DNA from: Orychophragmus violaceus
Lineage: Eukaryota; Streptophyta; Magnoliopsida; Brassicales; Brassicaceae
NCBI GenBank assembly: GCA_030180135.1
Contig: CM058233.1
Coordinates: 60,594,500-60,658,499 of the forward strand
DNA: 64,000 nt
Direction of reading: 5' to 3'
Positions 34,475 to 44,176 of the stretch are shown piece after piece. The position numbers were made by a program, and so were the translations under genes. The first letter of the stretch is position 1. Each line of letters starts with the position of its first letter. The notes under the pieces are model-generated. The model was not told the origin of the DNA. It made no database searches and saw nothing but the letters and a program-made list of their open reading frames with translations.

Positions 34475-35010
34475 GATTCATAACTTCTAATTCTTCATCT
34501 TAGGTTGTTCTTAATCCATGATATTAGGTTGGTTCTTGCAATGAAAGTTGGTTATTTAGCTAGAAAGAACTATAGTGAGCAAATTACCTATCCGCAAAGA
34601 GATTTGGTTTAGGGAATTTGTGAACAAATCAAACTTGTACTAATTGCATGTTTAGACTTGAGGATTCACAAAGAAATTTGGTTTCCTAAGTTATTAGACA
34701 TAAATAGTTTCCGCAACGGCACTTGGTTGACTTTATCTTCGTGTTTGAGTTCTAGAACATTGATTTGAATCCTCATTTTATTCATAATTTCTTGAGATTT
34801 CCCTGAGCATGCCGTTTTCTTTAATTGATTTACATCTCGTTTTATTTCGCACTGTTTTTACTGTTTAAAACCATTATACTTAACTGAATTTGATTACAAT
34901 AAGTTTATCATATGAAACTAGAGTCTTTGTGGATCCGACCTCTATATATTACAATTGTATTATGTGCACTTACAGTGTAGTTCTAGGAAAAGTAAACTTT
35001 GAGCATATCA
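34475..35010 (+). repeat. 3' LTR of Athila-like element 1, second part
   Basis: It resumes after the duplicated TTAGG (34470-34474) and shows Athila LTR words such as GCAATGAAAGTTGGTTATTT and GCAAAGAGATTTGGTTTAGG. It ends GAGCATATCA at 35010. Together with 14607-15187 it gives an LTR of about 1,117 bp, close to the 1,113 bp of element 2. Confidence 0.85.
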
Positions 35011-35039
35011 CCTGCAACTTTTATGAGAAGACCCTCTCT

Positions 35040-37460
35040 GATTCAAATCCACTGAGTAAACCCACTCAGCCTTTCAAGTGAGCTCCACCTTTCTTAGTGT
35101 TCTCTGACCCTAAGAAACTCCAATGCATTATTAAATTTGCCTACAAATAATACCTTGGTGAAGATGTCTGCAGGATTATGAGTTGTTGCAATTTTCACAA
35201 CTTGAATAACTCCATCATTGATCAGATCTCTTATGTGAATAAAGCAAAGTGTGAACCGATCAAACTTGTACAAAAATTAATGCTTGACTATAAAACTAGC
35301 AAAAATGAGGTTCATATATAAAGTAGGCTGCGCAGGGAAAGTTGGTAATGTAAATTATTATGTTTGAGTTTGAGATTGCGCTTGAATTATACTTTGAATA
35401 ATTGATTGATCCACGATTCTAGATTCCTACGAAACGCCTTCAACCCAACACCTTTTATAACTGTTTTACCTACCATTTTATTTCTATTAGGTTACAACCA
35501 CAATCAAAACCATTTTTAATTGTCTTAACTTCTCTTTTATTTACAAGAATCTTAGTGCAACATTGGTCTTTTTGGATTCGACCCCTTTATATTACCTGTG
35601 ATTTGATGTGCACTTGCAGTGTTCTATTTAGGAATTCAAACCTAGGTATCAAAATCCTTTTACACCTTCGCGATAGCCTCTAAAATCACCTTTATTGGCT
35701 CTCGACTCTAGTTTCCCTTCAATAGAGTGAACGTACACTATACATACAAACTGTTTCATACTTGTATAGTTTGGGACTGATGAAGTCCATATTTCCTCAG
35801 GTGTGTCAAAGTCTATAGCGGATGATGGAGATATATTGATTAGGTAGACTGAAGTAGAGGCTGACTCAGCCCAAACTTTCTGACCCAAACCACTTTCACT
35901 GATCATACTTATGACCTTATTCGTTATAGTCATGTTGAGTCGTTATGCTACCTCATTCTGCTGCGGGATATACATGCATGTTTTATGCCTTACAATCCTA
36001 TCTTGCTTGCATTGACTATCAAACTTGTGGTTGCAAAACTCCAGCCCATTATTAGTATGTTGCTTCTTTAATCTTCTTCACGATTGAACCTCTACCATTT
36101 GTTTCCACTCTAAAAACTTGTCAAATGCTTCATCCTTTGTTCTAAGAAAGTATCTCCAAATCTTCCTATACCAATCATCAGTAAAGGATATGAAGTATTG
36201 ATATTTACCTAGGTTTGGAGTAACATTCGGTGACCCCCAGAGGCCTGAGTGAACATAATCCAGATTTCCTTTAGTCACATGTTGAACAGAACCGAAACTA
36301 ACTATGTGTGTCTTTCCAATCACACAGTCTTAGCAGAAGATTATATATGACACTCTATCCTTCCCAAAACAACATTTCTTTTCCAAAATGTCCTAACTTT
36401 TCTGAAAAATGTGTCCCATTCTACTATGCCACAGATGAGTCTGATCTGATGTTGAGCTAGCAACTGTTGATTCACTCTTTGTAGCCATACATGATTCTGC
36501 CCTTTTTGCTGAACCTTGCAGAATGTACATAGCATCTCTCTCTTTCCTGATACCTTTTAGAATGATAGTACAGCCTTTAACAACTTTTAGAACTACATTA
36601 GATCCTTGAATTCACATTTCTTGTTCTCTAAAGTTCCTAAGGATATAAGATTCCTACCAATGGCAGGCATATATCTAACCTCATGAAGAACAGATGTGGT
36701 TCCATCCGGATTTTTGAATCTGATTGACCCTATTCCTTTCACTTCAGAATGTGAGTTATTTAGCCATTCTTACTATGCTTATTGTTAGTTCCTTAAGATC
36801 CATAAGCAGTTCTTTCCTAGGAGTCATGTGAAAGGAATAACTAGTATCTAACACTCACTCATCTTGATCTAATTTTTCATGTGATAAGTTTACCTCAGAA
36901 GTAATCGATCAAGCCTGCTATATCTTACACATCATCTTTAGCCATTCCTGATTCACACACTTTGTGCCTGATTCTTTCTCTTGTTTCTTTCCAACCATTT
37001 GTGACACTGCTTCTTGTAGGGCCTCTCCTTTCCACATATCCGACAGATGTTCTTTCCTTCTCTTGATTTGGAGCTTGGCCTATTGAACTTTCCTTTACCC
37101 GAATGAGACTGGCGTTCTCTATATTCTGACCTTCCTCTGACATAATGACCCTCATAGCTTGTCCTATGCGAAGTCTTGAGACCCTTTTATTCTGATCTCG
37201 CAACACTTGCCACATCCTCCATTTTAATGGCTTATTTGATATACTTTAGTGTTTCCTTCAAATGATCACATTTTGGTGGTAGACCATTCAGAAGGAGAAT
37301 TTCCTGCACTTCTTTGGGAACTTCTACGCTAAGATGACTTAGCTCACTAACTATCTTCAAGAAGTCATCGATATTCTCATCGACGGTTTGATGATCCTCC
37401 ATCTTCAAACTGTAAAATTTGAGTTGTACATTGACTATGTTTGACAAGGACTTAGGCATG
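35040..37460 (-). pseudogene. Copia gag-pol remnants (element 3)
   Basis: gag (UBN2-type) at 37459-37232 includes LSNIVNVQLKFYSLKMEDHQ and VDENIDDFLKIVSELSHL. A nucleocapsid/protease region follows at 37215-36925. A gag-pre-integrase trace lies near 36535-36341. The integrase core is at 36323-36078 (YQYFISFTDDWYRKIWRYFL) and its later part at 35933-35649 (MTITNKVISMISESGLGQKV, PSSAIDFDTPEEIW). The RNase H C-terminal part is at about 35250-35100 (IRDLINDGVIQVVKIATTHN, PADIFTKVL). Many stops and frameshifts; no function is possible. Confidence 0.8.
35255..35649 (+). repeat. LTR fragment inserted in Copia element 3
   Basis: Its end (TTGGATTCGACCCCTTTATA, TGATGTGCACTTGCAGTG, ending CCTAGGTATCA) is built like the ends of the Athila LTRs here. 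It separates the integrase and RNase H remnants of the Copia. The left limit is unclear. Confidence 0.5.
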
Positions 37461-38186
37461 TATAGCGGTTATAGGAGATCCCAAGTCTCAGCTGCAGTGG
37501 TGCATTTCTAAATCTTCTGCAAGACATGATCTCAGACGTTCAAATATATAGTATTCATTACCTTATCACACCATTCTGATCTCGCCTCTTCTTCTTCGAG
37601 GATATTCTTATTATTCTTCTCAGAAAATCCTCATCCATGTCTTTCGATTTGTGTTGCTTAGTCTTTGTTATCTTCTTTGTGAGCACATCTTTTAATCATG
37701 GCATGCTTAGGTAAACGTACATCCCGTCAAATTTCTCGATAGAGGTCGAAAACATCATCATCTTAGATTGACTTTCTCAAATCGCCAATCTTGCTTCCTT
37801 TTTCCGTCGATCGCACAATGCTTTGATACCAATATGAGCGAATTTGATCTTGGATTTTCTTGACTGAGGCTAGATTAGAACGAATTGAGCTAATACTAAA
37901 GAAAGAACAAACACGCAAATATTACCAGTGTTCACCTCACTTCTCGGTGTGAGAGGAAGCTATACTCACCGGAGCTGAATTAATCAGCAATTCAGTAGAA
38001 TCAGCTCAAAACTCGAGCTCTTGGTCGATCTCTATAATGGGGGGGAATACTCGATCTTGATATGTTACACACTTAGATCACCAAGTCTCAAATATAGAGA
38101 AGACGGAGAATACAAATTTATATTTAGTTGTTTGCAATCGATCAGTCATGTGTCACCACATGTCTTAAGTACATTTCATAAGAAGA

Positions 38187-38434
38187 CCATGTTCGTTTCG
38201 CAGTCGCTGTTGCCAGCGACTGTCGCAGCGACTCCAAATTAGCGATTAACAATTCAAATCCGGTCGCTGATTTTAATAACGATTGTACGGCGATTTAAAA
38301 AAAAATATTTAGCTACAATCGCAGCGACTCTAAAACGAACAACACAGCGACAACGACTCTAAAACGAACAACACAACGAGTGTTGCAGCGCCTATCGCTG
38401 TCGGTGGTCGCTAGCGAATGCGAAACGAACATGG
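38187..38434. mobile_element. MITE with 16-bp perfect terminal inverted repeats
   Basis: CCATGTTCGTTTCGCA (38187-38202) is the exact reverse complement of TGCGAAACGAACATGG (38419-38434). The 248-bp interior is rich in GCAGCGAC/GTCGCTG words that continue the inverted repeat, so the whole element could fold back. No coding capacity. A target duplication is not clear, so the superfamily (hAT or Mutator) is open. Confidence 0.75.
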
Positions 38435-38717
38435 CTGAAGTCAAGAGTGTCTTCTTCTCGTAGAGACTTCTAACTGCCTAAATGACTGTTGGATATGGGA
38501 CATAAACCTTCAGAAGGATATGAGAAACTGAGTCTGTTGGGTACGCTATCGTTACTTTCCTTGATTGAAGACTTTAATAACAACAGAATCAGACAGAGAA
38601 AATTCAATAAGTTACTCAAATTTTGTTCGAGAGATCCTGGAAAGATTGGAGCCGATCGATGTTGGAATTAATTTTAAGGTAGATGAATCTTGCACTCCCG
38701 ATTGAGAGGACTCTGAA

Positions 38718-39068
38718 ACTACCAAGAAGGTATGGGCGGTTAGACCGAGTGACACCGAGCTATAAGCTTATCCCCGAGAAAGAGCAGTGTCCAGTCAAGG
38801 ACATGGTACTGACCAAGTATGAAGAAGCATTGACGAGAAGCTAAGATGAGATGCTTGAGGCTGATATGTTGGTGGAACATCTGAGATATACAGTGGAGAG
38901 CGCTGAGAAAATTGTAGAGGGAAATATGAAAGTGAAAGACCTTGGATTTATGTTCTATAGATGCATCGAAAAGCAATGTGGTCGTGATATTTCTGAAATA
39001 GTGAGACAAGACCACAAGGAGGTTTTATCGTGTGATCTTATACTTGTTCATGAAGCAGAAACTCAATG
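38718..39068 (+). pseudogene. SIN3-like co-repressor fragment
   Basis: The reading TPSYKLIPEKE (about 38748) then KYEEALTRS, a stop near 38842, EADMLVEHLRYTVESAEKI and YRCIEKQCGRDISEIV resembles the histone-deacetylase interaction region of SIN3-like (SNL) proteins. Those carry TPSY.LLP, QYEESLF.CEDD..E.DMLLE and LRCIERLYGDHGLDV. Only about 115 residues are present, without the paired amphipathic helices, and with an in-frame stop. It was recognised by pattern only and could be another acidic helical protein. Upstream 38480-38717 has a short open stretch I cannot assign. Confidence 0.5.
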
Positions 39069-39069
39069 A

Positions 39070-40220
39070 TCTCACAGTTTTTGTTTTTTGTTTTTTGTTG
39101 AGAAAAAGGCTTCAATGATCTCATACTTGTTCATGAAGAAAAAATGAAGTCTGGCTAGAAGCAAGTCATTAAAGAAAACACTGCAAAGCAAAGAGAATTC
39201 ACTACACAAAGCCACAGGAAAAAAACTGAAGGGGAAACAAAAAAATTTGAATCAGATTTTAGACAGCCACGAATGTTTAACAGATTAGGTTAATCTTTTT
39301 GGTTGTTTTGTTTCAACATACGAAACTACCCAACTATGTATTATGTTTATTTATTTTGGTTGTTTTGTTTCAATATATGAAACTTTTTATGTGAAAGTTT
39401 TTATGAATTATAAAAGGCATAGTTTTAGACAAGCATGTCAAAGTTTCCAACCCAAATCTCAACCTCGCTATAATATGTATTATTTCTTCTACACAGTCTC
39501 CTAATTTCCTTTGCAAATTGCACGTTAATTCTCCAGAAGACGAGTTGCTGAAACACTCAAACGCAGTTGCTATATGAAAGGGTTCAAAGCAATAGCAATA
39601 AAAGTTCATGTACTAAAAATTCCTCGTCTCTTGATTGTCCGACTACAATTATTTTGTTTTCCTGTTCTTTTAGACTAATGTATTATTATTATTATTTTAA
39701 CTCAACAACGAAGACAAGTACACTCAACAACTTAAATTCCCTATCCAAAACACTCATCAAAATAAAGCTGTGAAAGGTATCAAAGCCATAGAGGATATAT
39801 CACACCAGCTTGAAACTTCTAATTTGAGAGCATAAATCAACATCACATGTACATACTTCTCCTACATCTTTATCAACCATAAACCAATACATCTATTAAG
39901 ATCGAATATATATAAATTCACCCACAAACACAAAGGCGAAAAATCATACGAATGAAATGATGAGTGCCATCCACTGAGGGAGGAGTTTGGGATATGTGCC
40001 AGACACAAGCAATGTAAGACCACGTACATCGTGGGATTTTAGCAGGTTTTAGGCGGAATATCCTAGGAGGTTTGATTAAAAAAAATGAAAACAAGTATAT
40101 TTGTAAGGATCGATCCTTAAATTAGAACTTTAAGAACCCGTTTCTTAAAAACGTGGCACTCTCCCATTCGTTATTTTTTTTTTCCGCTTCATTCCTCTTT
40201 CTTGTCTGATTTGAGAAAGA
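39070..40220. other. AT-rich intergenic stretch
   Basis: I see no gene, transposon end or RNA here. A TTTTTTG-rich tract lies at 39080-39100 and A/T tracts elsewhere. Confidence 0.5.
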
Positions 40221-40229
40221 GAGAGACAA

Positions 40230-41545
40230 GAACAAGATGCGTTCATCCGAATTCTCAGTGCAACTTGACAAGTTATCATCATCTCTCAAATCAACATCCT
40301 TCGATCACGCCTCACCTTGATTCGATTCGATCTCCAGATTCGTCGGCTCGGTGAGTGTTTTCTAATCCAGATTCGATCTCCAGATTTGTGCTTATCCTTT
40401 CTTCATGTTGCATAATGGAAGATGTTAGATCAACCCACTGCACAGGTCTGTCTAATCAAATTGGATTGAAGTATTGATCTTGAATACGGTTAATCAAATT
40501 GTCAACGATCAATGGTTATTGATTGAAGTTTTTTGTCTTGTTTTGGGAATGTGAGATGCTTGAATCTCATTTTATTGCTTTAATTGTCTATCGAAGATTG
40601 TAGATGAGAACTTCAATGTGAAAATTCTAACTTCTTTTTGGGAGTCTGATTGTGTAGATATACAAAGATATTGGAGAGAAGTATGGAGTTGTGTAATCGG
40701 ACGAGCTTATCAAAAACCATGGGGCGGATCTCATCTCAGGTATCATCATATCCTCTTCCTCTTCGTGTGTTTCCTCTACTCCACCACTAGGCAATATGTT
40801 CCTGTGTGGTTTGAATTCCAGATTTTACATAGATATTGCATTATGCTTAGTGTTAGTGCATCTATTACCTCAAACTTAACGTTTATCTCCCCAAAGGTGA
40901 TTTCTTTTTAACTCCTGTGATGATCTCGATTCATGGTTCTTGTCAATTTTCAATGTAAGGAAAGTTTTGTTCTTTCTCACACTGTACTCTAGTTGGACTT
41001 TAGCATCTGAATGATGAATCTCATCCTTTCATATAATTATGATTTTGATTTTATTTGGGTTTGGTAGTTCAAATTCTTAGTCATGAAAGTAACTCAACAG
41101 CTAAGTTTTCAGTTTGACTTTTCTGTGGATGAAATTAGAACTCAGTTGTATTGATTACCTTGAAACTGATGAACTCTGTGTATCATACGTCTTTAGCTCT
41201 GATGATTTCTCTTAATGAGGTTTATGATAGACGAGATCCTTAAGCTTTGTGCTTGCGTTACATACCTTTGCTTGGTTACAATACTCTCTATCTTTGGGTT
41301 TGATATAAGTTCTTGGGCAGTACTTTACACTAACTTCACTTATATTGGTAGTTGCAGTGATTGTCTACGTTGAATCTTGTGCTTGTGCTCCACTTATATA
41401 AGACATATGAATATGTTTTTTCTTGCTTGTGCTCTGAAACTTTTCGTGGAAAATGATAATAGTTCCTTTTCTAGAAAGTCTAGTCCTTTTGTTAGATCGA
41501 TATCTTTGTTTATCTACTTTGTGATCAGATGCTATTCCTACAAGA
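40230..41545 (+). other. Exon/intron-like sequence upstream of the desaturase fragment
   Basis: CT-rich leader-like sequence at 40190-40390 is followed by T-rich, intron-like sequence with plausible splice-like joins (for example CAG/GTATCA near 40740). No protein I can recognise. It may be the captured 5' part of the same host gene as the fragment at 41546, or of a second gene. Confidence 0.3.
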
Positions 41546-41807
41546 AAGGCTGTGCTTTTGAAAATATATGTAGCAATGAAGGCGATGCCTTGGTACACTC
41601 TTCTTCCAACTGTCTCCGAGTTTATGATTGAAAGTGGTTGGACCAAATGCTACTGTAGAATAGGCGAATTCAGCTGGATCTTCTATCTTGTTTCCATTGC
41701 TACGTATCTTGTTTTAGTTGAGTTTGGTATTTATTGGATGCACAGAGAGCACAGAGAGCTTCATGACATTAAGCCTCTATATAAGATTGAAAGTGGTTGG
41801 ACCAAAT
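41546..41807 (+). pseudogene. Sterol C5-desaturase (STE1/DWF7) exon fragment
   Basis: The reading VAMKAMPWYTLLPTVSEFMI, ESGWTKCYCRIGEFSWIFYL and LVEFGIYWMHREHRELHDIK matches the middle of plant delta7-sterol C5-desaturase, an ER membrane di-iron enzyme of sterol and brassinosteroid synthesis. It includes the first histidine box (HRELH, HX3H type) and part of a membrane segment. The box is disturbed by a 9-bp duplication (HRE-HRELH). A 23-bp piece (41626-41648) is repeated at 41785-41807 where the next exon should begin. The later His boxes are absent. It is a dead, probably transposon- or repair-captured, fragment. The family call rests on memory of the Arabidopsis protein. Confidence 0.8.
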
Positions 41808-41819
41808 TTCAATTAAAAT

Positions 41820-41980
41820 GTTAAAAAAAAAAATTAATGTTAAGAACCCCACTTAAGGGTTCATCAATGGATGAGCAAAACATCATAAAGTTCTTAACAA
41901 TTTTAAACCAACTAAAAAACCATTAAAAATTCTTAAGAACTCCAAAATGGGGTTAAACAATGTACATGCTCTAATATAGT
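41820..41980. repeat. Short dispersed repeat with TTAAGAACC words (MITE-like)
   Basis: TTAAGAACCCCACTTAAGGGTTC and AAATTCTTAAGAACTCC surround AT-rich sequence next to the desaturase fragment. A similar word (TTTAAGAACCCGTTTCTTAA) lies at about 40128-40148 on its other side, so the two may be ends of one element that carries the fragment. Borders are not proven. Confidence 0.4.
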
Positions 41981-42250
41981 CCATGTTCTCAGCACTCCCT
42001 CCTGTCCTGTATCAACCATACATATCACGAAGAACATTATATATGAGGTTTTGTGTCGATTTGCATTCAGCAATGAAGTTGGCTAAATCATTGTGAGAGA
42101 CCGATACAAAATGGATCCACCACTTAGGAATGATTATATTAACTTGAATGTAATGAAATAAGTAAAGAGTCATAATAGATCAAGTCGTTAAACTAATCAA
42201 ACAACAATTTAATGTCTACAAAAAGTCAAAAAGAGGAACTGCAATAAATA

Positions 42251-43378
42251 TCACTTCTTTATTGTATCGACTAGTTTCTTTACTCGTTTTTTGCCTCTAC
42301 CTTGCTGGATTTGAACCAAACTTGGAACATAACTGAAAATAAGTGGGCACAATGATACGTCTGTAGTTTCTGAAAAAGGGAGTTCTGTGTAATACTTATC
42401 AATCGTGTAGGCAGTCTTCTTGCTTGGCTCATAACATACATTACAGCACACAACCACTTTCTTCTCCTCGTCGATAACAAAACTTGTTGGGATCTTGTGA
42501 AAAAATCTACTGTCACTATCTAAATCAACAGTAAAGGATTTGGTCCACAATGCGGCTTCAGTATCGATTTTATTGGTCACCCACACCTCCATCTTTGGTG
42601 TAGGCAAGAATTGATGTATCACTGAGAGTTGTTCTTCTCTAACAACTGATAGAGCCGTACAACCACCACTCTGAAACGCAGGAAGACACAGACGTCTAAA
42701 TCTCTCTCTTGTAAAATCAAAACTTTGTAAGAACTCCGACTTGTCTGTTTTATCAGAAGCAAGCCAGTAAGCATTTCCTTTCAAAGACACACCCGGGGAT
42801 TCTATGATACAGTCGAGAGCCACAGCATCAAGAACCCTCCATGAATCAGAGCTAAACTCATAAATTTCAAACACATCAAATTTGACGTTTTCTTTGTACC
42901 ACAAAATTTTGTAGCTATGGCAAAAATTGTTGTTTTCGTGACCTAGAGCAAACGTAGAGTATATCTTGTGATCCGTTTTGATTTGGATCCATCTTGTTTC
43001 GCCCAGACATGGATTCCAAACCACGACTCTATTGTCCCTGGTGGTGGTGCATAACAACAAACCGTCGCAGTGAATTACGTCGACTGTATCGAATTGTTCT
43101 GACATAGAATGAGATTTTTTTAGGCGAAGTGGAACCTTAAACTTTATAGATGGAGCAGCGACGTTGAGATTAACGCTCACTGAGCAAACTGTATATCCCT
43201 TCAACATGAGAACAAGGGACTCCTTTGTAGCTCTACGAAAGTGCTTCTGGATGAATCTCCGGTCTTTGAATAAAGCATGCCATCGTTTGCAAGTAGATCT
43301 CAATCGTTTCAAAGATGTGGCTGGAACCCTAAATAGTATTTCCTCTATCAATTCCGGCGGAAGATCGGACATTATCAT
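42251..43378 (-). CDS. F-box protein with F-box-associated (FBA type 1) domain
   Basis: Open single-exon gene of 375 codons. Such proteins are substrate-recruiting subunits of SCF (SKP1-CUL1-F-box) ubiquitin ligases. The F-box is at the start: DLPPELIEEILFRVPATSLK then RLRSTCKRWHALFKDRRFI (residues 4-45). The FBA region begins near residue 100 with VIHCDGLLLCTTTRDNRVVV, WNPCLGETRWIQ and continues with SHSYKILWY-like, FEIYEFSSDSWRVLD and GNAYWLAS motifs, ending in a basic tail (GRGKKRVKK). Length suits the family (350-420). The start at 43378 is chosen over the next Met two codons on; either keeps the F-box. The target is unknown: this family is large, fast-evolving and often lineage-specific. 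It is the only intact host-type gene in the window. Confidence 0.93.
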   Translation of the reverse strand: MIMSDLPPELIEEILFRVPATSLKRLRSTCKRWHALFKDRRFIQKHFRRATKESLVLMLKGYTVCSVSVNLNVAAPSIKFKVPLRLKKSHSMSEQFDTVDVIHCDGLLLCTTTRDNRVVVWNPCLGETRWIQIKTDHKIYSTFALGHENNNFCHSYKILWYKENVKFDVFEIYEFSSDSWRVLDAVALDCIIESPGVSLKGNAYWLASDKTDKSEFLQSFDFTRERFRRLCLPAFQSGGCTALSVVREEQLSVIHQFLPTPKMEVWVTNKIDTEAALWTKSFTVDLDSDSRFFHKIPTSFVIDEEKKVVVCCNVCYEPSKKTAYTIDKYYTELPFSETTDVSLCPLIFSYVPSLVQIQQGRGKKRVKKLVDTIKK

Positions 43379-43440
43379 TGTGATCTGTCAACGAAGAAGA
43401 AAACGACTAGGGGATATATGAGTTGGAATTAGGGTTTAGG

Positions 43441-43453
43441 GTTTATATATATT
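43441..43453 (-). promoter_or_regulatory. Putative TATA box of the F-box gene
   Basis: On the minus strand TATATATAAAC lies about 65-75 bp upstream of the start codon, a usual plant spacing for a short leader. It was inferred from position and sequence only. Confidence 0.5.
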
Positions 43454-43678
43454 ATTTTTTTGCTTGAACCAGTCTTGTCTTATATTGACAAATCTCTTTT
43501 AGGGGCTCTTTTCGAATATTATGGTTAGAGCTGTACGGTCTTTTTCGCCCCCAGTCCCATTTTTCTAGACTGACTCGGCTTGGTTTTGGCTCATGGTTTT
43601 GATAAACTTACCCGGTTTTTACTATTTCTAGAAAAAATTTCAAACCATACCGCCTTTGCTTTCACCTAACCAGGTTCA

Positions 43679-43680
<2 letters not shown>

Positions 43681-43712
<32 letters not shown>
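43681..43712. repeat. Uninterrupted run of 32 C
   Basis: 32 consecutive C, between the F-box promoter side and the LINE 5' region. The complementary strand is a G-run able to form G-quadruplexes. The length in the source is likely unstable or assembly-dependent. Confidence 0.95.
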
Positions 43713-43720
43713 ACTTTTGA

Positions 43721-43796
43721 CGGCGGGTCCGCCACTCCTTCTAATAAGTCGCCTCTGTCGGCGGGTCGGCCACTCCTTCTAATAAGTCGCCTCTGG
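43721..43796. repeat. Two 38-bp direct repeats
   Basis: Two tandem units (43721-43758, 43759-43796) begin CGGCGGGTC and share GCCACTCCTTCTAATAAGTC, differing at about two positions. They lie at the probable 5' end of the LINE. Confidence 0.85.
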
Positions 43797-44176
43797 CTTC
43801 ATTTCCGGCGGCTCCTCCTGGTTAATCTCGAGTGAGTCTCGACGGTTTCTACTCGATCCCCAAGAAAACCACCGCAAATCTATCTTCTCCGGATTTTATC
43901 TCCGACTCACGACTCACGACGTCCTAACTACCTTCTCCGTCGACCGCAATGCTTAAGCTCCGCTAATCTTACACGGTACTGTCTTCTCCAAACACCATAG
44001 TAAACAGTTTTTTTGGAGCTTATTCTCGCCATACCCTTGTATTCTAATTCCAGTTAGTACTCAAGTACCGTCTTGATAAGCTCTACTCGACCTACTGATA
44101 CTCTTAGAACTAAATTCGTTTTGGTATTGTCTGGGATTTGAACTTCCTTAGTACCTCTGCAAAGTTTTCTTGAAAT

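Larger units (their letters stand above)
10140..35010 (+). mobile_element. Athila-like element 1 (gag-protease only), carrying a nest of insertions
   Basis: It comprises a truncated 5' LTR (10140-10450), a decayed tRNA-Asp primer site, gag and protease remnants, a long 3' noncoding region, a purine tract and a 3' LTR beginning at 14607. That LTR is interrupted at 15187 and resumes at 34475, ending at 35010 (GAGCATATCA). No reverse transcriptase, RNase H or integrase reading is visible between protease and 3' LTR. Its layout and 3' noncoding words match element 2 at 45556-53097. The 5' flank is lost, so no target duplication can be read. Confidence 0.85.
35040..38480 (-). mobile_element. Old Ty1/Copia element 3, fragmentary
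   Basis: Minus-strand order from right to left: LTR remnant (from about 37835 rightward), primer site complement CTTTGATACCA (37821-37831), gag, zinc finger, integrase, then RNase H end at about 35040-35250. The reverse transcriptase is largely missing. A foreign LTR scrap sits at about 35255-35649 and a MITE at 38187-38434. Limits are approximate. It is much older than the other Copias. Confidence 0.75.

Noticed and set aside
40080..41980. A complete Pack-MULE or other capture element around the desaturase fragment
   Set aside because: TTAAGAACC words occur on both sides, but no convincing inverted termini or target duplication could be found. Left as a hypothesis.
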